A stretch of DNA of 64,000 bases from Mesorhizobium sp. B2-8-5 (GCF_006440675.2 NZ_CP083951.1:1550001-1614000); one strand, 5' to 3'. Positions 18,181 through 27,112 are shown, counted from the stretch's first letter. Program-made: numbers and translations. Notes: a model not told the origin generated them from the sequence alone.

Positions 18181-18615
18181 CTAGGCGATCTTCGGCTGCC
18201 AGCCCGGCTCGGCCAGCTCGAAGGCGGCGAAATCGAAGCCCGGCGCCACGGTGCAGCCGACCAGCGTCCATTCGCCGAGGCTGCGCGCCGATTGCCACCA
18301 GCCGGCCGGCACGACGATCTGCGGCCGTTCGCCGGCGGCAAGGGCCGTGCCCAGCACCTGCTCGATGACCACGCCCGCGCCTTCCTCATGCATCGACAGC
18401 GCCAGCGGCGCGCCGGCATAAAAGTGCCAGACCTCGGCCGCGTCCTTCACCCGGTGCCATGCCGAAAGCTGGCCCTGCTCGAGCAGGAAGTAGATCGCGG
18501 TCGAATGACCGCGCGAGCCGCCCGCGGCGTCGCGAAAGGTCTCGGCATACCAGCCGCCCTCGGGATGCGGCTTGAGGCCTAGCGTTGCGATGATCTCGGC
18601 GGCGCTGGTGGTCAT
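18181..18615 (-). CDS. Cupin, DUF985 family
   Basis: The protein has 144 residues from the ATG at 18615, which has AGG six bases upstream. More upstream starts would place the coding region into the palindromic repeat at 18631. It is a single-domain cupin with the DUF985 landmarks HPEGGWYAETFRD, STAIYFLLE and HRVKDAAEVWHFYAG, and VVPAGWWQ. The function of this family is unknown; some members resemble sugar-epimerase cupins. It is the downstream gene of gloB. Confidence 0.9.
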   Translation of the reverse strand: MTTSAAEIIATLGLKPHPEGGWYAETFRDAAGGSRGHSTAIYFLLEQGQLSAWHRVKDAAEVWHFYAGAPLALSMHEEGAGVVIEQVLGTALAAGERPQIVVPAGWWQSARSLGEWTLVGCTVAPGFDFAAFELAEPGWQPKIA

Positions 18616-18630
18616 TCGCATCCTGTCTTG

Positions 18631-18674
18631 ATGCATGTCGCCCAAAACCGCCGCACATTTTTGGGCGACATGCC
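18631..18674. repeat. Palindromic intergenic repeat (GCATGTCG variant)
   Basis: TGCATGTCGCCCAAAACCG and CATTTTTGGGCGACATGC form a strong stem. The same variant occurs at 56725-56773. It ends directly next to the TGA stop of gloB (18675-18677) and lies in the 59-base gap before the cupin gene. Confidence 0.9.
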
Positions 18675-19442
18675 TCAAAAATTATCCTTGCGCTTGCGGA
18701 TCTCGGCAAAGACCTCGGCGTCCGTGGCTTTCTCCATGCCGAGATGCTTGCGGATCGCCGGGTCGTGCCAGCGCAGGAACGGGTTGGTCGACAATTCCTC
18801 GCCGATGGTGGTCGGCAGCGTCGGCTTGTTGGCGGCGCGCAGCGCTTCGATCTTCGCCGCGCGCTGCTTCAGCAGCGGATTGCCCGGGTCGACCGTCACC
18901 GCGAAGCGGGCGTTTGCCAAAGTGTATTCGTGGCCGCAATAGATGGCGGTTTGCGCCGGCAGCGCCGCCAGTTTCTTCAGCGATTCATACATCACCGGCG
19001 GCTTGCATTCGAACAGGCGGCCGCAACCCAGCGCAAACAGCGTGTCGGCGGTGAAGGCCACCTTCGAGGCCGGCAAATAATAGGAGACGTGGCCAGCGGT
19101 ATGGCCGGGCGTCTCGATGACCTCGATCCTTTCCTCGCCAAGGCGCACGACCGAACCCTGGCCGACCGTCTCGTCGATGCCGGGGATCTTCGCCTTTTCG
19201 GCTTCCGGGCCGACGATGCGCAATTTGAAGCGTTCCTTCAGCGCCAGATTGGCTTCGACATGGTCGGCATGATGGTGCGTGGTGAGGATCAATGTCGGCG
19301 TCCAGCCGGTGCGCTTGATCGCGGCCAGGATCGGCGCCTCTTCCGGCGCGTCGATGATCGCCGTCTCACCGCTCTTCGAATCGTGGACCAGCACGCCGAA
19401 ATTGTCGGTGCGGCACATGAACTGCTCGATTTCGACCGGCAT
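18675..19442 (-). CDS. gloB: Hydroxyacylglutathione hydrolase (glyoxalase II)
   Basis: The protein has 255 residues from the ATG at 19442, which has GGGAGA upstream. The metallo-beta-lactamase motif THHHADH (H56, H58, D60, H61) and a second metal ligand H114 in GHTAGH are present, followed by CGRLFE and FCGHEYT-like segments (here YCGHEYT) typical of GloB. It hydrolyses S-lactoylglutathione to lactate and glutathione in methylglyoxal detoxification. The much longer open frame reaching 20681 runs antisense to the methyltransferase gene and is not the real start. Confidence 0.97.
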   Translation of the reverse strand: MPVEIEQFMCRTDNFGVLVHDSKSGETAIIDAPEEAPILAAIKRTGWTPTLILTTHHHADHVEANLALKERFKLRIVGPEAEKAKIPGIDETVGQGSVVRLGEERIEVIETPGHTAGHVSYYLPASKVAFTADTLFALGCGRLFECKPPVMYESLKKLAALPAQTAIYCGHEYTLANARFAVTVDPGNPLLKQRAAKIEALRAANKPTLPTTIGEELSTNPFLRWHDPAIRKHLGMEKATDAEVFAEIRKRKDNF

Positions 19443-19514
19443 CGCATGTCTCCCTTTGTCGTCGCAGACATAGGGCGGGCGGGCGCCGATGTCATCCGCA
19501 TTTGTTGCCTGGCG

Positions 19515-19568
19515 CGTTTGTTGAACCGGGTGCGTTTGTTGAACCGGGTGCCTTTGTTGAACTTGGCA
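19515..19568. repeat. 18-bp tandem repeat, three copies
   Basis: The unit CGTTTGTTGAACCGGGTG is present twice perfectly (19515-19532, 19533-19550) and once with changes (19551-19568). It lies in the divergent gloB/methyltransferase intergenic region, ending 24 bases before the methyltransferase ATG. Confidence 0.9.
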
Positions 19569-19592
19569 GGCTTCACGGCTACCGTCCCGCGC

Positions 19593-20369
19593 ATGCATTC
19601 GGATATCGTCGACCTGCGCTCCTTCTACTCGTCCACGCTCGGCCGCCTGGCCGAGCATTCGATCACCATGGCGTTGTCGTCCATATGGGCAACCGTGCCC
19701 AACGAGCGGCTGGTCGGCCTCGGCTATACACTGCCATGGCTGGAACGCTTCGGCGCCGATGCCGAGCGCGTCTTCGCCTTCATGCCGGCGACGCAGGGCG
19801 CGGTGGTGTGGCCGGCCAACGGACCGGCGGCGACGGCGCTGGTCTTCGACGAGGAACTGCCGCTGGTCGATTCCTGCATCGACCGCGTGCTCCTGGTGCA
19901 CTCGCTCGAACATGCCGAAAACCCGCGCGAGACGCTGAACGAGATCTGGCGCGTGCTGTCGCCGGCGGGCAGGGTCGTCATCGTCGTGCCCAACCGGCGC
20001 GGCGTGTGGGCGCGGTTCGAGCACACGCCCTTCGGCAATGGCCGGCCGTTCTCGCGCGGCCAACTGACCGAATTGCTGCGCGAGGCGAATTTCACCCCGG
20101 CGACATGGAGCGACGCGCTGTTCTTCCCGCCGTCGCCGCGGCGTTTCATGATGCGGTTCCACAATGTGCTGGAGAGAGCCGGCCGGCGGTTCTGGCCGAT
20201 TTTTTCCGGCGTCATCGTCGTCGAGGCGCAGAAGCGGCTCTATCAGGGCGTGCCGGTCGCGCAGCGCGCCTCGCGCCGCGTCTTCGTGCCGGTCTTCTCG
20301 CCGCAGGGGGCAACGCGGCTTGGCCGGCACGCGGCCGACGGCGCGCCTGGCCCTGTGACGCGTTCGTGA
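19593..20369 (+). CDS. SAM-dependent methyltransferase, class I-like
   Basis: The 258-residue protein resembles Methyltransf_11 domain proteins often found next to gloB in rhizobia. LPLVDSCIDRVLLVHSLEHAENPRETLNEIWRVLSPAGRVVIVVPNRRG is split over residues 90-140 and is the post-motif I/II-III pattern of class I methyltransferases. However, motif I near the N-terminus is not the usual GxGxG, so S-adenosylmethionine binding is uncertain. It diverges from gloB. Confidence 0.82.
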   Translation: MHSDIVDLRSFYSSTLGRLAEHSITMALSSIWATVPNERLVGLGYTLPWLERFGADAERVFAFMPATQGAVVWPANGPAATALVFDEELPLVDSCIDRVLLVHSLEHAENPRETLNEIWRVLSPAGRVVIVVPNRRGVWARFEHTPFGNGRPFSRGQLTELLREANFTPATWSDALFFPPSPRRFMMRFHNVLERAGRRFWPIFSGVIVVEAQKRLYQGVPVAQRASRRVFVPVFSPQGATRLGRHAADGAPGPVTRS

Positions 20370-20487
20370 TCGCCGCCGCGCCTTGCATCGCGCAGCGATC
20401 GTCACCCTATCTGAGGGCATGCTCGATCTGAGGAATGCTCGCTTGGCGCGGTGTTCGTGACCGCCGCGGAAACCAGGAATATCCTTC

Positions 20488-22329
20488 ATGGACAACCAGA
20501 CCGATAAAAAGCCAGGTCCAAAAAAGGCCGCCGTCTCGGTCGAGGCGAGCAGCCTCGCCGACCAGGTGGCGACGATCAAGCTGGGGTTGAAGGCCTCGCC
20601 GGTGCGCAGGCGACTTGCCTGGGTCTCCATAGGCATCGTCGCGGTCATCATCGCAACCTCGATCGGACAGGTTCTGCTCAACCGCTGGAACCAGCCTTTC
20701 TACGATGCGCTGGCCCGGCGCGACATGGCTGCTTTCCTGCACCAGCTTCTGGTCTTCGCGATGATCGCCGGCGGGCTTCTGGTGCTCAATATCGGCCAGA
20801 CCTGGCTCAACCAGATGATCCGCCTGCGGCTGCGCGAGGCGCTGACGCTCGACCTCATCGATCAATGGATGCGACCGGCGCGTGCCTTCCGGCTGGCCAA
20901 TGCTGGCGCCATCGGCGTCAATCCCGACCAGCGCATGCAGCAGGATGCCGCTCACTTGTCGGACCTGTCGACGGATCTCGGTGTCGGCCTGCTGCAGTCG
21001 TTCATCCTGCTTGTCTCCTTCATCGGCGTGCTGTGGCAGCTGTCTTCCGGTTTCGTGTTCCACGTCGGCGGCTATTCGTTGGCGATACCGGGCTACATGG
21101 TGTGGGCCGCGTTCCTCTATGCCGGCATCGCCTCGTGGCTGAGCTGGCTGGTCGGGCGTCCGCTGATCAGTCTCAACAGCGAGCGCTACACCCGCGAAGC
21201 GGAGCTGCGCTCCTCCATGGTGCGGGTGAATGAGAATGTCGACGCGATCGCGCTCTATCATGGCGAGCCCGATGCCCGGCGCCGGCTCGAGCTCGACCTC
21301 GGCACGGTGCTGGGCGCCATGCGGCGCATCTTCACCGCGCAGATCAACCTATCCTGGGTGACCGACACCTATGGCTGGATAACGGTGGTGGCGCCCATCC
21401 TGGTGGCTTCGCCGGTCTATTTCTCGGGCGACATCTCGTTCGGCGGGCTGATGATGGCGGTCGGCGCCTTCAACCAGGTTCATTCGTCCCTGCGCTGGTT
21501 CATCAACAATATCGGCAGCATCGCCGACTGGCGCGCGACGCTGATGCGGGTGGCCGACTTCCGCATCGCGCTCACCGAAACCGACGCGCTGCATGACACG
21601 GAAAAACGCATCCGGTTCGGCGAAAACGCCAATGGCAGCCTGACCTTCGACACGCTTGAGGTGGCTTCGCCGGAAGGCTGCACCAAGCTTGCCCAGACGG
21701 ACGTCGAGATCCACGCCGGCGAGCGCGTCATGATCACCGGCGAGCCGGGCGCCGGCAAGACATTGTTCTTCCGGGCCATCGCCGGCCTGTGGCCATGGGG
21801 GAGCGGCCGGATCGGCCTGCCGGCCGGCGAGACCCCCATCTTCGTGCCGCGCGTGCCTTATTTCCCGGCCGGCACGCTGCGCGAGGTGCTCGATCATCCG
21901 AACGGCGAAGCCCCGGCCGGCGATGCCGAGATCGCGGCGGTGCTTGCCGAGGTCGGCCTCGACCGGCTGGCAACCGCCCTTGATCATCCCGGGCGCTGGG
22001 AACGCGAGCTCAGCGACGACGAACAACGGGCGCTGGCCTTCGCCAGGCTCGCCTTGCGCAAGCCGAAATGGGTGATCATCGACGAGGCGCTTGACGCGTT
22101 CGACGGGCCGACGTTGCGGCGGGTTCTGGCCATGCTTCAGAAGCGCCTGCCCGAAACCGCGATCGTCAATATCGGACGTGGTCAGCACAACAATCAGTTT
22201 TTTCCGCGCTCGCTGAACATCGTCAAGGATACCGGCGCGCCGGCGCTGAAACCCGCGCGAGTCAGGGCCGGGGCGATCGAACCACCGCCTCCGGCGGCTC
22301 GCCGCAAGAAGGAAACCACTGAAGCATAG
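20488..22329 (+). CDS. SbmA/BacA-type ABC transporter (fused permease-ATPase)
   Basis: The 613-residue protein fuses a SbmA/BacA-like membrane domain (NQPFYDALARRDMAAF, then about six helices up to residue 330) to a C-terminal ATPase, as in YddA/BclA/Rv1819c. Walker A is GEPGAGKT at 418-425 and Walker B ends in D532-E533. The signature motif is altered to LSDDEQ (508-513) and the H-loop position near 564 is Arg rather than His. Relatives import peptides, bleomycin or cobalamin, and BclA-type proteins protect rhizobia from plant NCR peptides. Peptide import here is inference. Confidence 0.88.
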   Translation: MDNQTDKKPGPKKAAVSVEASSLADQVATIKLGLKASPVRRRLAWVSIGIVAVIIATSIGQVLLNRWNQPFYDALARRDMAAFLHQLLVFAMIAGGLLVLNIGQTWLNQMIRLRLREALTLDLIDQWMRPARAFRLANAGAIGVNPDQRMQQDAAHLSDLSTDLGVGLLQSFILLVSFIGVLWQLSSGFVFHVGGYSLAIPGYMVWAAFLYAGIASWLSWLVGRPLISLNSERYTREAELRSSMVRVNENVDAIALYHGEPDARRRLELDLGTVLGAMRRIFTAQINLSWVTDTYGWITVVAPILVASPVYFSGDISFGGLMMAVGAFNQVHSSLRWFINNIGSIADWRATLMRVADFRIALTETDALHDTEKRIRFGENANGSLTFDTLEVASPEGCTKLAQTDVEIHAGERVMITGEPGAGKTLFFRAIAGLWPWGSGRIGLPAGETPIFVPRVPYFPAGTLREVLDHPNGEAPAGDAEIAAVLAEVGLDRLATALDHPGRWERELSDDEQRALAFARLALRKPKWVIIDEALDAFDGPTLRRVLAMLQKRLPETAIVNIGRGQHNNQFFPRSLNIVKDTGAPALKPARVRAGAIEPPPPAARRKKETTEA

Positions 22330-22330
22330 G

Positions 22331-22430
22331 GCGTTTCACCGTTCCGCGGAAAACGGCTCTATCTCTTTGTTTTCACGCAGTTCCTGACGGAAAAGTGTGC
22401 AGCGGTTTTCGTCGGCATCGCGTCAAGGAG
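22331..22430. repeat. Intergenic repeat, family C
   Basis: Contains GCGTTTCACCGTT, CTCTATCTCTTTGTTTTCACG and a segment GACGGAAAAGTGTGCAGC, which recur at 24026-24142 and partly at 40211-40339 and 50060-50115. It fills the gap between two convergent genes and ends next to the stop of the glycosyltransferase. Confidence 0.8.
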
Positions 22431-22434
22431 GCAA

Positions 22435-23364
22435 TCAGACCGCCCGGGCGCCATATTTGGCGCGGAACTCGTCGTAGCAGTCGCGCCGCCAGCGGCGGCC
22501 GACGACATAGCCGCGCAAGAGTTCGGCGGGCGAGTAGCCGAGCGACTTGGACGACCGGTTGGCGTGATAGCCCGAAAACGCCTGCGGCAACCTGCCCTTG
22601 AGGATATCGGCGATGATCTGGCGCGCAATCATGTAAGGCGGAACGTCGGGATAGCGGTCGGCGATATAAGGATGCTTGTCGATCAGACTGGCGTAGGCCT
22701 CGACATAGCCGTCGCGGCGGCCGGAGATGGAATTCTCCGAATTGTACTTCTTCCAGTCGATATCCTCGGACAGCAAGGCGCCGCTGCGCTGGGCAAAGCG
22801 CAGCAGCAATTCGCGATCCTGCATGCGCGTGATGTCGCTGTCATAGCCGCCGATCGCGAGCAACGACTCGTGCCTTGCGGTGATCGCCGAGCCGGCAATG
22901 AAGATGGTCTGCGAGACCAGGGCACGCTGCAGCGTGCTCTTATCGAGGAAAGCGTCGCGATTGATGCATTTGGTGCTGCGGCTGCCTTTCAGCGACAAGA
23001 ACGAGCTGATGAGAACTTCGAGCGAGGGATTCTGGTCGAAGCGCGCCAGCGTCCGCTCCAGCCGATCGGGCAGATAGACATCGTCCGAATCGAGGAAGGT
23101 CACGACCGGCGCCCGGGCGCGCTCAATGCCCGCATTGCGCGCGGCATTGGCGCCGCGCCATTTGGCGCCGACATAGATCAGCCTCGGGTCGCGGATTTCG
23201 GCCAACGCGGCGGCCGTCCCGTCGGTCGAACCGTCGTCGACCACGATGTGCTCGAAGCGGGTAAGTGTCTGCGCCAGAACGCTTTCCACCGCGCGCACGA
23301 CCTGGCTGCGCCGGTTGTGGGTCGGCGTGATCACAGAGATCAGCGGAGCGTCCTGGTTCGACAT
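22435..23364 (-). CDS. Family 2 glycosyltransferase
   Basis: This 309-residue GT-A protein opens with SVITPTHNRRSQVVRAVESVLAQT and HIVVDDGSTDGT, and has the metal-binding FLDSDD near residue 93. It lacks membrane helices, so it acts in the cytoplasm on a nucleotide sugar and an unknown acceptor. It is not in a polysaccharide cluster. The upstream gap (23365-23691) holds an imperfect 12-bp inverted repeat. Confidence 0.92.
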   Translation of the reverse strand: MSNQDAPLISVITPTHNRRSQVVRAVESVLAQTLTRFEHIVVDDGSTDGTAAALAEIRDPRLIYVGAKWRGANAARNAGIERARAPVVTFLDSDDVYLPDRLERTLARFDQNPSLEVLISSFLSLKGSRSTKCINRDAFLDKSTLQRALVSQTIFIAGSAITARHESLLAIGGYDSDITRMQDRELLLRFAQRSGALLSEDIDWKKYNSENSISGRRDGYVEAYASLIDKHPYIADRYPDVPPYMIARQIIADILKGRLPQAFSGYHANRSSKSLGYSPAELLRGYVVGRRWRRDCYDEFRAKYGARAV

Positions 23365-23691
23365 CGGGCTGCCACTGCCGGTCGGATCTAGCGTTTGTCG
23401 GATGGGTCTGATGGCTATCCTCGCGTCCCACCTCTGATTTGCGACAGACGCTACAAAAAAGCCACGCTTGTGTCACGCAAAGCTATCCGAGAAACGCCGA
23501 ATTAGTGGCTTTTCCGCAACATTGCGGTTTGATGGCAACACAATCGACGTTCTGGCTAGGCGACAGCCCGCCGGGGCGATGGTCGGCGTTGTCTCGATGA
23601 CGTCCAAGGTAATCGACCGGACTACCTGACTTTTGCATGATGACCCAACGAGGCCGGCCGATCGGCTTCAGTCCCATGAAGGAGCAGGATC
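23365..23691. other. 327-base divergent intergenic region, no gene seen
   Basis: Lies between the divergent glycosyltransferase and DUF1330 genes. TAGCGTTTGTCG (23389-23400) and CGACAGACGCTA (23442-23453) form an inverted repeat with one mismatch and a 41-base loop. A second inverted pair, AAAAGCCAC and GTGGCTTTT, lies near 23456 and 23506. I see no coding frame, tRNA or recognised regulatory motif. Confidence 0.6.
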
Positions 23692-24012
23692 ATGACCGCT
23701 TACGCCGTTGCCCACATGCGCCAAGTCACGCCGGGTCCCTGGATGATCGAGTATCTGGAGAAGATCGACGCCACGCTGGCGCCGTTCGGCGGACGCTTCG
23801 TCGTCCATGGCGGCGATGTCGAGGTCGTCGAAAACAACTGGCCCGGGCATCTGATCGTCATCGAATTCCCCGACAGCCAGCATGTGCGGGACTGGTACCG
23901 GTCGCCCGCATATCAACAGATCCTCGAGTTGCGCACCCACAATTCTGAATCCGACGTGGTCTTCGTCGATGGCGTCGAGCATCCGCACAAGGCTACGGAT
24001 GTGCTTGGGTAG
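23692..24012 (+). CDS. DUF1330 domain protein
   Basis: The 106-residue protein fits the DUF1330 ferredoxin-like fold: YAVAHMRQVTPGPWMIEYLEKIDATLAPFGGRF, then PGHLIVIEFPDSQHVRDWYRSPAYQQI. The start has a strong AAGGAG site eight to ten bases upstream. The family has no defined catalytic role. The stop is followed within 15 bases by a family C repeat. Confidence 0.93.
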   Translation: MTAYAVAHMRQVTPGPWMIEYLEKIDATLAPFGGRFVVHGGDVEVVENNWPGHLIVIEFPDSQHVRDWYRSPAYQQILELRTHNSESDVVFVDGVEHPHKATDVLG

Positions 24013-24025
24013 CAGAACAGCGCGC

Positions 24026-24142
24026 CTTTCCTGGAATTACCCTAGCGCGTTTCACCGTTTCACGGAAACGGCGAACCGCTCTATCTCTTTGTTTCTACGC
24101 AATACCGGACGGAAAACCGCTCACACTTTTCCTGGAATTGCC
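24026..24142. repeat. Intergenic repeat, family C (most complete copy)
   Basis: Bounded by CTGGAATTACCCT and CTGGAATTGCCCT, with GCGTTTCACCGTTTCACGG, CTCTATCTCTTTGTTTC and CGGACGGAAAACCGC inside. It fills the gap between two convergent genes; the stop of the glycosyltransferase (24143-24145) abuts its right end. Confidence 0.85.
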
Positions 24143-25135
24143 CTAACTGTGCACGACATAGTCGGGCACGATTTCAGGTCCGTCGCGAACGAGCCCCGCC
24201 GCCAGGCTGAAATGGCCGAGAAACGCGAAAGTGTAGAACGTCAGGCCAACAATCGCCGCGAAGGGAATTTGCCAGGCCGGCATGCCGGTCTGCGGTGCGA
24301 GGTTGACCACGCGCCGCAGCGTGCGCCACGACATTGTCCCCCAGCGCGTGAATGATTTGACGATACGCTGAACCCTGCCAGGCGCGTGAAGCTCGACGAA
24401 TTTTCGATCGGCGTCCCTGCCGGTCACCAGAGCGCGCCAAAAGAAGAACCGCCAGCCGCGCGGGGAATAGTGGTGAACGCGCGCGTCCACATTGACTATC
24501 TTGTGGCCTTCGCTCCAAAGCTCATGCATCAGCAGCGTGCAGGAGACCTTGAAGCCGTTGTGTGCTGGAAATGGGTGGCTGGATATCCAGTCGTGCCGAA
24601 AGGCGATGTTGTTGGCGTTGAGAGCACGTTTGGCTGCAAATTTTTTGTCCCCTTCGGCCAGGGGAAAGAACCAGAGCAGAGCAAAGGTCCGCGAGAAGAA
24701 GTCGTCGTGCAAAAGATAGGTGTAGCCGTTCACGCAGACGGTTTCCGGCCGTTTGAAGGGCGTCAACAGACCTGAAAGCCAATTTGGTTCGGCAACCGAA
24801 TCCGAGTCGACGAAAACCACGATGTCGGCTTCGGTCAAAAGGACGCCATTGTTCTTGAGATCGTAGTAGCGGCCACCGGCACAGGCCGCGAAGACCAGCT
24901 CGGCGACTTGACCCAAGTGGGGTGCTTCGGCCTCGAAACTGCTGCGCAGCAAATCGCCGTCGGATGGCTCTCCGGCATGCGATATGATGACCGTGGGCCT
25001 GGCCATGCCGGCTTCGGAAACCGAGGCAATCTCGCGTGCGAGCGCGTTCAACCCTACGCTGACCTCAGCCCAGTCGATGAAGTTGGCATTCTCCATCTCG
25101 AGGACAACCGAATAGGTTGGTCGTTCCGCCATCAT
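24143..25135 (-). CDS. Family 2 glycosyltransferase, low-GC outlier
   Basis: This 330-residue protein has a GT-A-like fold: YSVVLEMENANF at the N-terminus, IVVFVDSDSVAEPNWL with a DSD metal motif near residue 109, and a C-terminal hydrophobic segment (AAIVGLTFYTFAFLGHFSLAAGL) that may anchor it in the membrane. Over 24481-24780 I count 167 G or C in 300 bases (56%), against about 67% in the neighbouring metX, so recent acquisition is likely. The acceptor is unknown. Confidence 0.85.
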   Translation of the reverse strand: MMAERPTYSVVLEMENANFIDWAEVSVGLNALAREIASVSEAGMARPTVIISHAGEPSDGDLLRSSFEAEAPHLGQVAELVFAACAGGRYYDLKNNGVLLTEADIVVFVDSDSVAEPNWLSGLLTPFKRPETVCVNGYTYLLHDDFFSRTFALLWFFPLAEGDKKFAAKRALNANNIAFRHDWISSHPFPAHNGFKVSCTLLMHELWSEGHKIVNVDARVHHYSPRGWRFFFWRALVTGRDADRKFVELHAPGRVQRIVKSFTRWGTMSWRTLRRVVNLAPQTGMPAWQIPFAAIVGLTFYTFAFLGHFSLAAGLVRDGPEIVPDYVVHS

Positions 25136-25189
25136 GTTCCACCCCGCCCGGCGCGAGACTTAGCAAAAAGCCCGGGGCGAAGCCACCCG

Positions 25190-25804
25190 TCAGCGCCTCA
25201 ACAAAAACACCGCCTGCTGGCCGAAGAAGTTCCAGAACCACCAGGGCATCGACAGGCCGATCTTCTGGCCGTTGGCGTCGAGCGCGGTTGCTTTCTCGAC
25301 CGTCGCGCCGAGTTCCTCGCACAGGTTGACGAAGTCGCGGATGGTGCAGAAGTGGATGTTGGGCGTGTCGTACCAGGAGTAGGGCAGGTCCTTGGTGACC
25401 GGCATCCTGCCCTTGATCAGCAGCGAAAAGCGCACGCGCCAGTGGCCGAAATTGGGGAAGGAGACGATGGCGCGGTTGCCGATCCGAAGCAGTTCGTCGA
25501 GCACGACCTTCGGGTTGCGCGTCGCCTGCAGCGTCTGCGACAGCACGACGAAGTCGAAGCCCTTGTCGGCGTAGAATTTCAGATCCGTGTCGGCGTCGCC
25601 CTGGATAACCGATAGCCCGCGCGCCACGCATTCATTGACGCCACGCTGCGACAGTTCCAGCCCGCGGCCGTCGACCTGCTTGGTCTCCTGCAGGAGTTCC
25701 AGAAGCACGCCGTCGCCCGAGCCGACATCGAGGACGCGCGAATTGGCCGGGATGAGATCGGTGACGACCTCGAGGTCGACACGCTGGGCGCGATTGACGC
25801 TCAT
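25190..25804 (-). CDS. metW: Methionine biosynthesis protein MetW
   Basis: The protein has 204 residues from the ATG at 25804, which has GGAGG upstream. The class I methyltransferase core is visible as SRVLDVGSGDGVLL and the family segments SQTLQATRNPKVVLDELLRIGNRAIVSFPNFGHW and PYSWYDTPNIHFCT are diagnostic for MetW. MetW works with MetX in homoserine O-acylation for methionine synthesis. It is downstream of metX, separated by 79 bases that hold a degenerate palindromic repeat. Confidence 0.97.
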   Translation of the reverse strand: MSVNRAQRVDLEVVTDLIPANSRVLDVGSGDGVLLELLQETKQVDGRGLELSQRGVNECVARGLSVIQGDADTDLKFYADKGFDFVVLSQTLQATRNPKVVLDELLRIGNRAIVSFPNFGHWRVRFSLLIKGRMPVTKDLPYSWYDTPNIHFCTIRDFVNLCEELGATVEKATALDANGQKIGLSMPWWFWNFFGQQAVFLLRR

Positions 25805-25823
25805 GGCCTTGCCTCCTGCATGG

Positions 25824-25888
25824 CGCATGATCCAGCTCCGAAAAGTCCGCAACTTTTTGCGTTCGCTGACCTTCGGCTCGGGGTCATG
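25824..25888. repeat. Degenerate palindromic repeat inside metX-metW operon
   Basis: Starts GCGCATGATCC and ends TCATGCGC, with CCGAAAAGTCCGCAACTTTTTGCG inside, as a diverged family A element with an insertion. Its right end forms the last codon and TGA stop of metX (25884-25886). Confidence 0.7.
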
Positions 25889-27053
25889 CGCTGAGCCCCC
25901 TGGCGCGGGCTGCCGATGCGATGAAGCCGTTGATGGCCGCGAACAGCTCCGGCTCGTCGAGCAGGAAGGCGTCGTGGCCGCGATCGGTCTCGATCTCGAC
26001 GAAGGAGACGGAAGCGCCCGCCGCGTTCAAGGCATGCACGATCGACCGGCTCTCCTCGGTCGGGAACAGCCAGTCGCTGGTGAAGGAGACCAGGCAAAAG
26101 CGCGTCTTGGTGCCGGCGAAGGCGTCGGCGAGGCGCCCGCCATGATCGGCGGCAAGGTCGAAATAGTCCATCGCGCGGGTCAGATAGAGGTAGGAGTTGG
26201 CGTCGAAGCGGTCGACGAAGGTCATGCCCTGGTGGCGCAGATAGCTTTCGATCTGGAAATCGGCGTCGAAGCCGAAGGTGAGCGCCTCGCGGTCTTGCAG
26301 GTTGCGGCCGAATTTGCGGTGGAGCGCTGCTTCCGAAAGGTAGGTGATGTGGGCGGCCATGCGCGCGACGGCGAGCCCCTTTTCCGGCCGCTTGCCGAAA
26401 TCGAGATATTTGCCGCCATGCCACTCCGGATCGGCCATGACGGCCTGTCGGCCGACTTCATGGAAGGCGATGTTCTGCGAGGAATGGCGGGCGCCGCTGG
26501 CGATCGGCAGGGCGCAGAACACACGCTCCGAATGGCTCGCCGCCCATTCCAGCACCTGCATGCCGCCCATCGAGCCGCCAAGCACGCAGAACAGCTTTTC
26601 GATGCCGAAATGATCGACCAGCATCGCCTGCGCGCGCACCATGTCGCGGATGGTGATAATGGGCAGGTCGAGCCCATAAGGCTTGCCCGTCGCCGGATTG
26701 GTCGAGGCCGGGCCGGTCGAGCCGAGACAGCCGCCGATGACGTTTGCGCAGATGACGAAGAAGCGGTTGGTGTCGATGATCTTGCCTGGGCCGATCAGCA
26801 CTTCCCACCAGCCGGGCTTGCCGGTCACCGGATTGGTATTGGCCACGTGCTGGTCGCCCGTCAGCGCGTGGCAGACGAGGATGGCGTTGGAGCGCGCGGC
26901 GTTGAGCGTGCCATAGGTCTGGTAGGCGATCTGGAAAGGCGACAGCAGCGTGCCGGCGTCGAGCTTCAGCGGCTTGTCGGGGCCGAACTGCAGCACCGGG
27001 CTCGACGGATGGTCGGCCTCGTCCTTGGTCCTTGCAGCGCGCTGAGCGGCCAT
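25884..27053 (-). CDS. metX: Homoserine O-acetyltransferase
   Basis: The protein has 389 residues from [14 protein letters not shown] at 27053, which has GAGG six bases upstream. A longer frame starting at 27119 would begin inside the terminator stem and is wrong; ATGs at 27059 and 27065 are alternatives. This alpha/beta hydrolase has the nucleophile S161 in GGSMGG and a late D-H pair in [13 protein letters not shown]. It acylates homoserine for sulfhydrylation to homocysteine. Its leader carries a SAM-II riboswitch, giving end-product control by S-adenosylmethionine. Confidence 0.97.
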   Translation of the reverse strand: MAAQRAARTKDEADHPSSPVLQFGPDKPLKLDAGTLLSPFQIAYQTYGTLNAARSNAILVCHALTGDQHVANTNPVTGKPGWWEVLIGPGKIIDTNRFFVICANVIGGCLGSTGPASTNPATGKPYGLDLPIITIRDMVRAQAMLVDHFGIEKLFCVLGGSMGGMQVLEWAASHSERVFCALPIASGARHSSQNIAFHEVGRQAVMADPEWHGGKYLDFGKRPEKGLAVARMAAHITYLSEAALHRKFGRNLQDREALTFGFDADFQIESYLRHQGMTFVDRFDANSYLYLTRAMDYFDLAADHGGRLADAFAGTKTRFCLVSFTSDWLFPTEESRSIVHALNAAGASVSFVEIETDRGHDAFLLDEPELFAAINGFIASAARARGLSA

Positions 27054-27112
27054 GTCCATCCTCATCCTGTCCGCATCGGTCTCGTCCCGACGCGGTGTCC
27101 GGCCGGCAGCGG

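Noticed and set aside
19443..20681. Long N-terminal extension of gloB
   Set aside because: It runs antisense to the methyltransferase gene; the gloB start at 19442 has a strong ribosome site and gives the standard length.
23389..23453. Inverted repeat before the glycosyltransferase as a terminator or riboswitch
   Set aside because: The loop is 41 bases, no T tract follows in either useful direction and no known riboswitch core is present.
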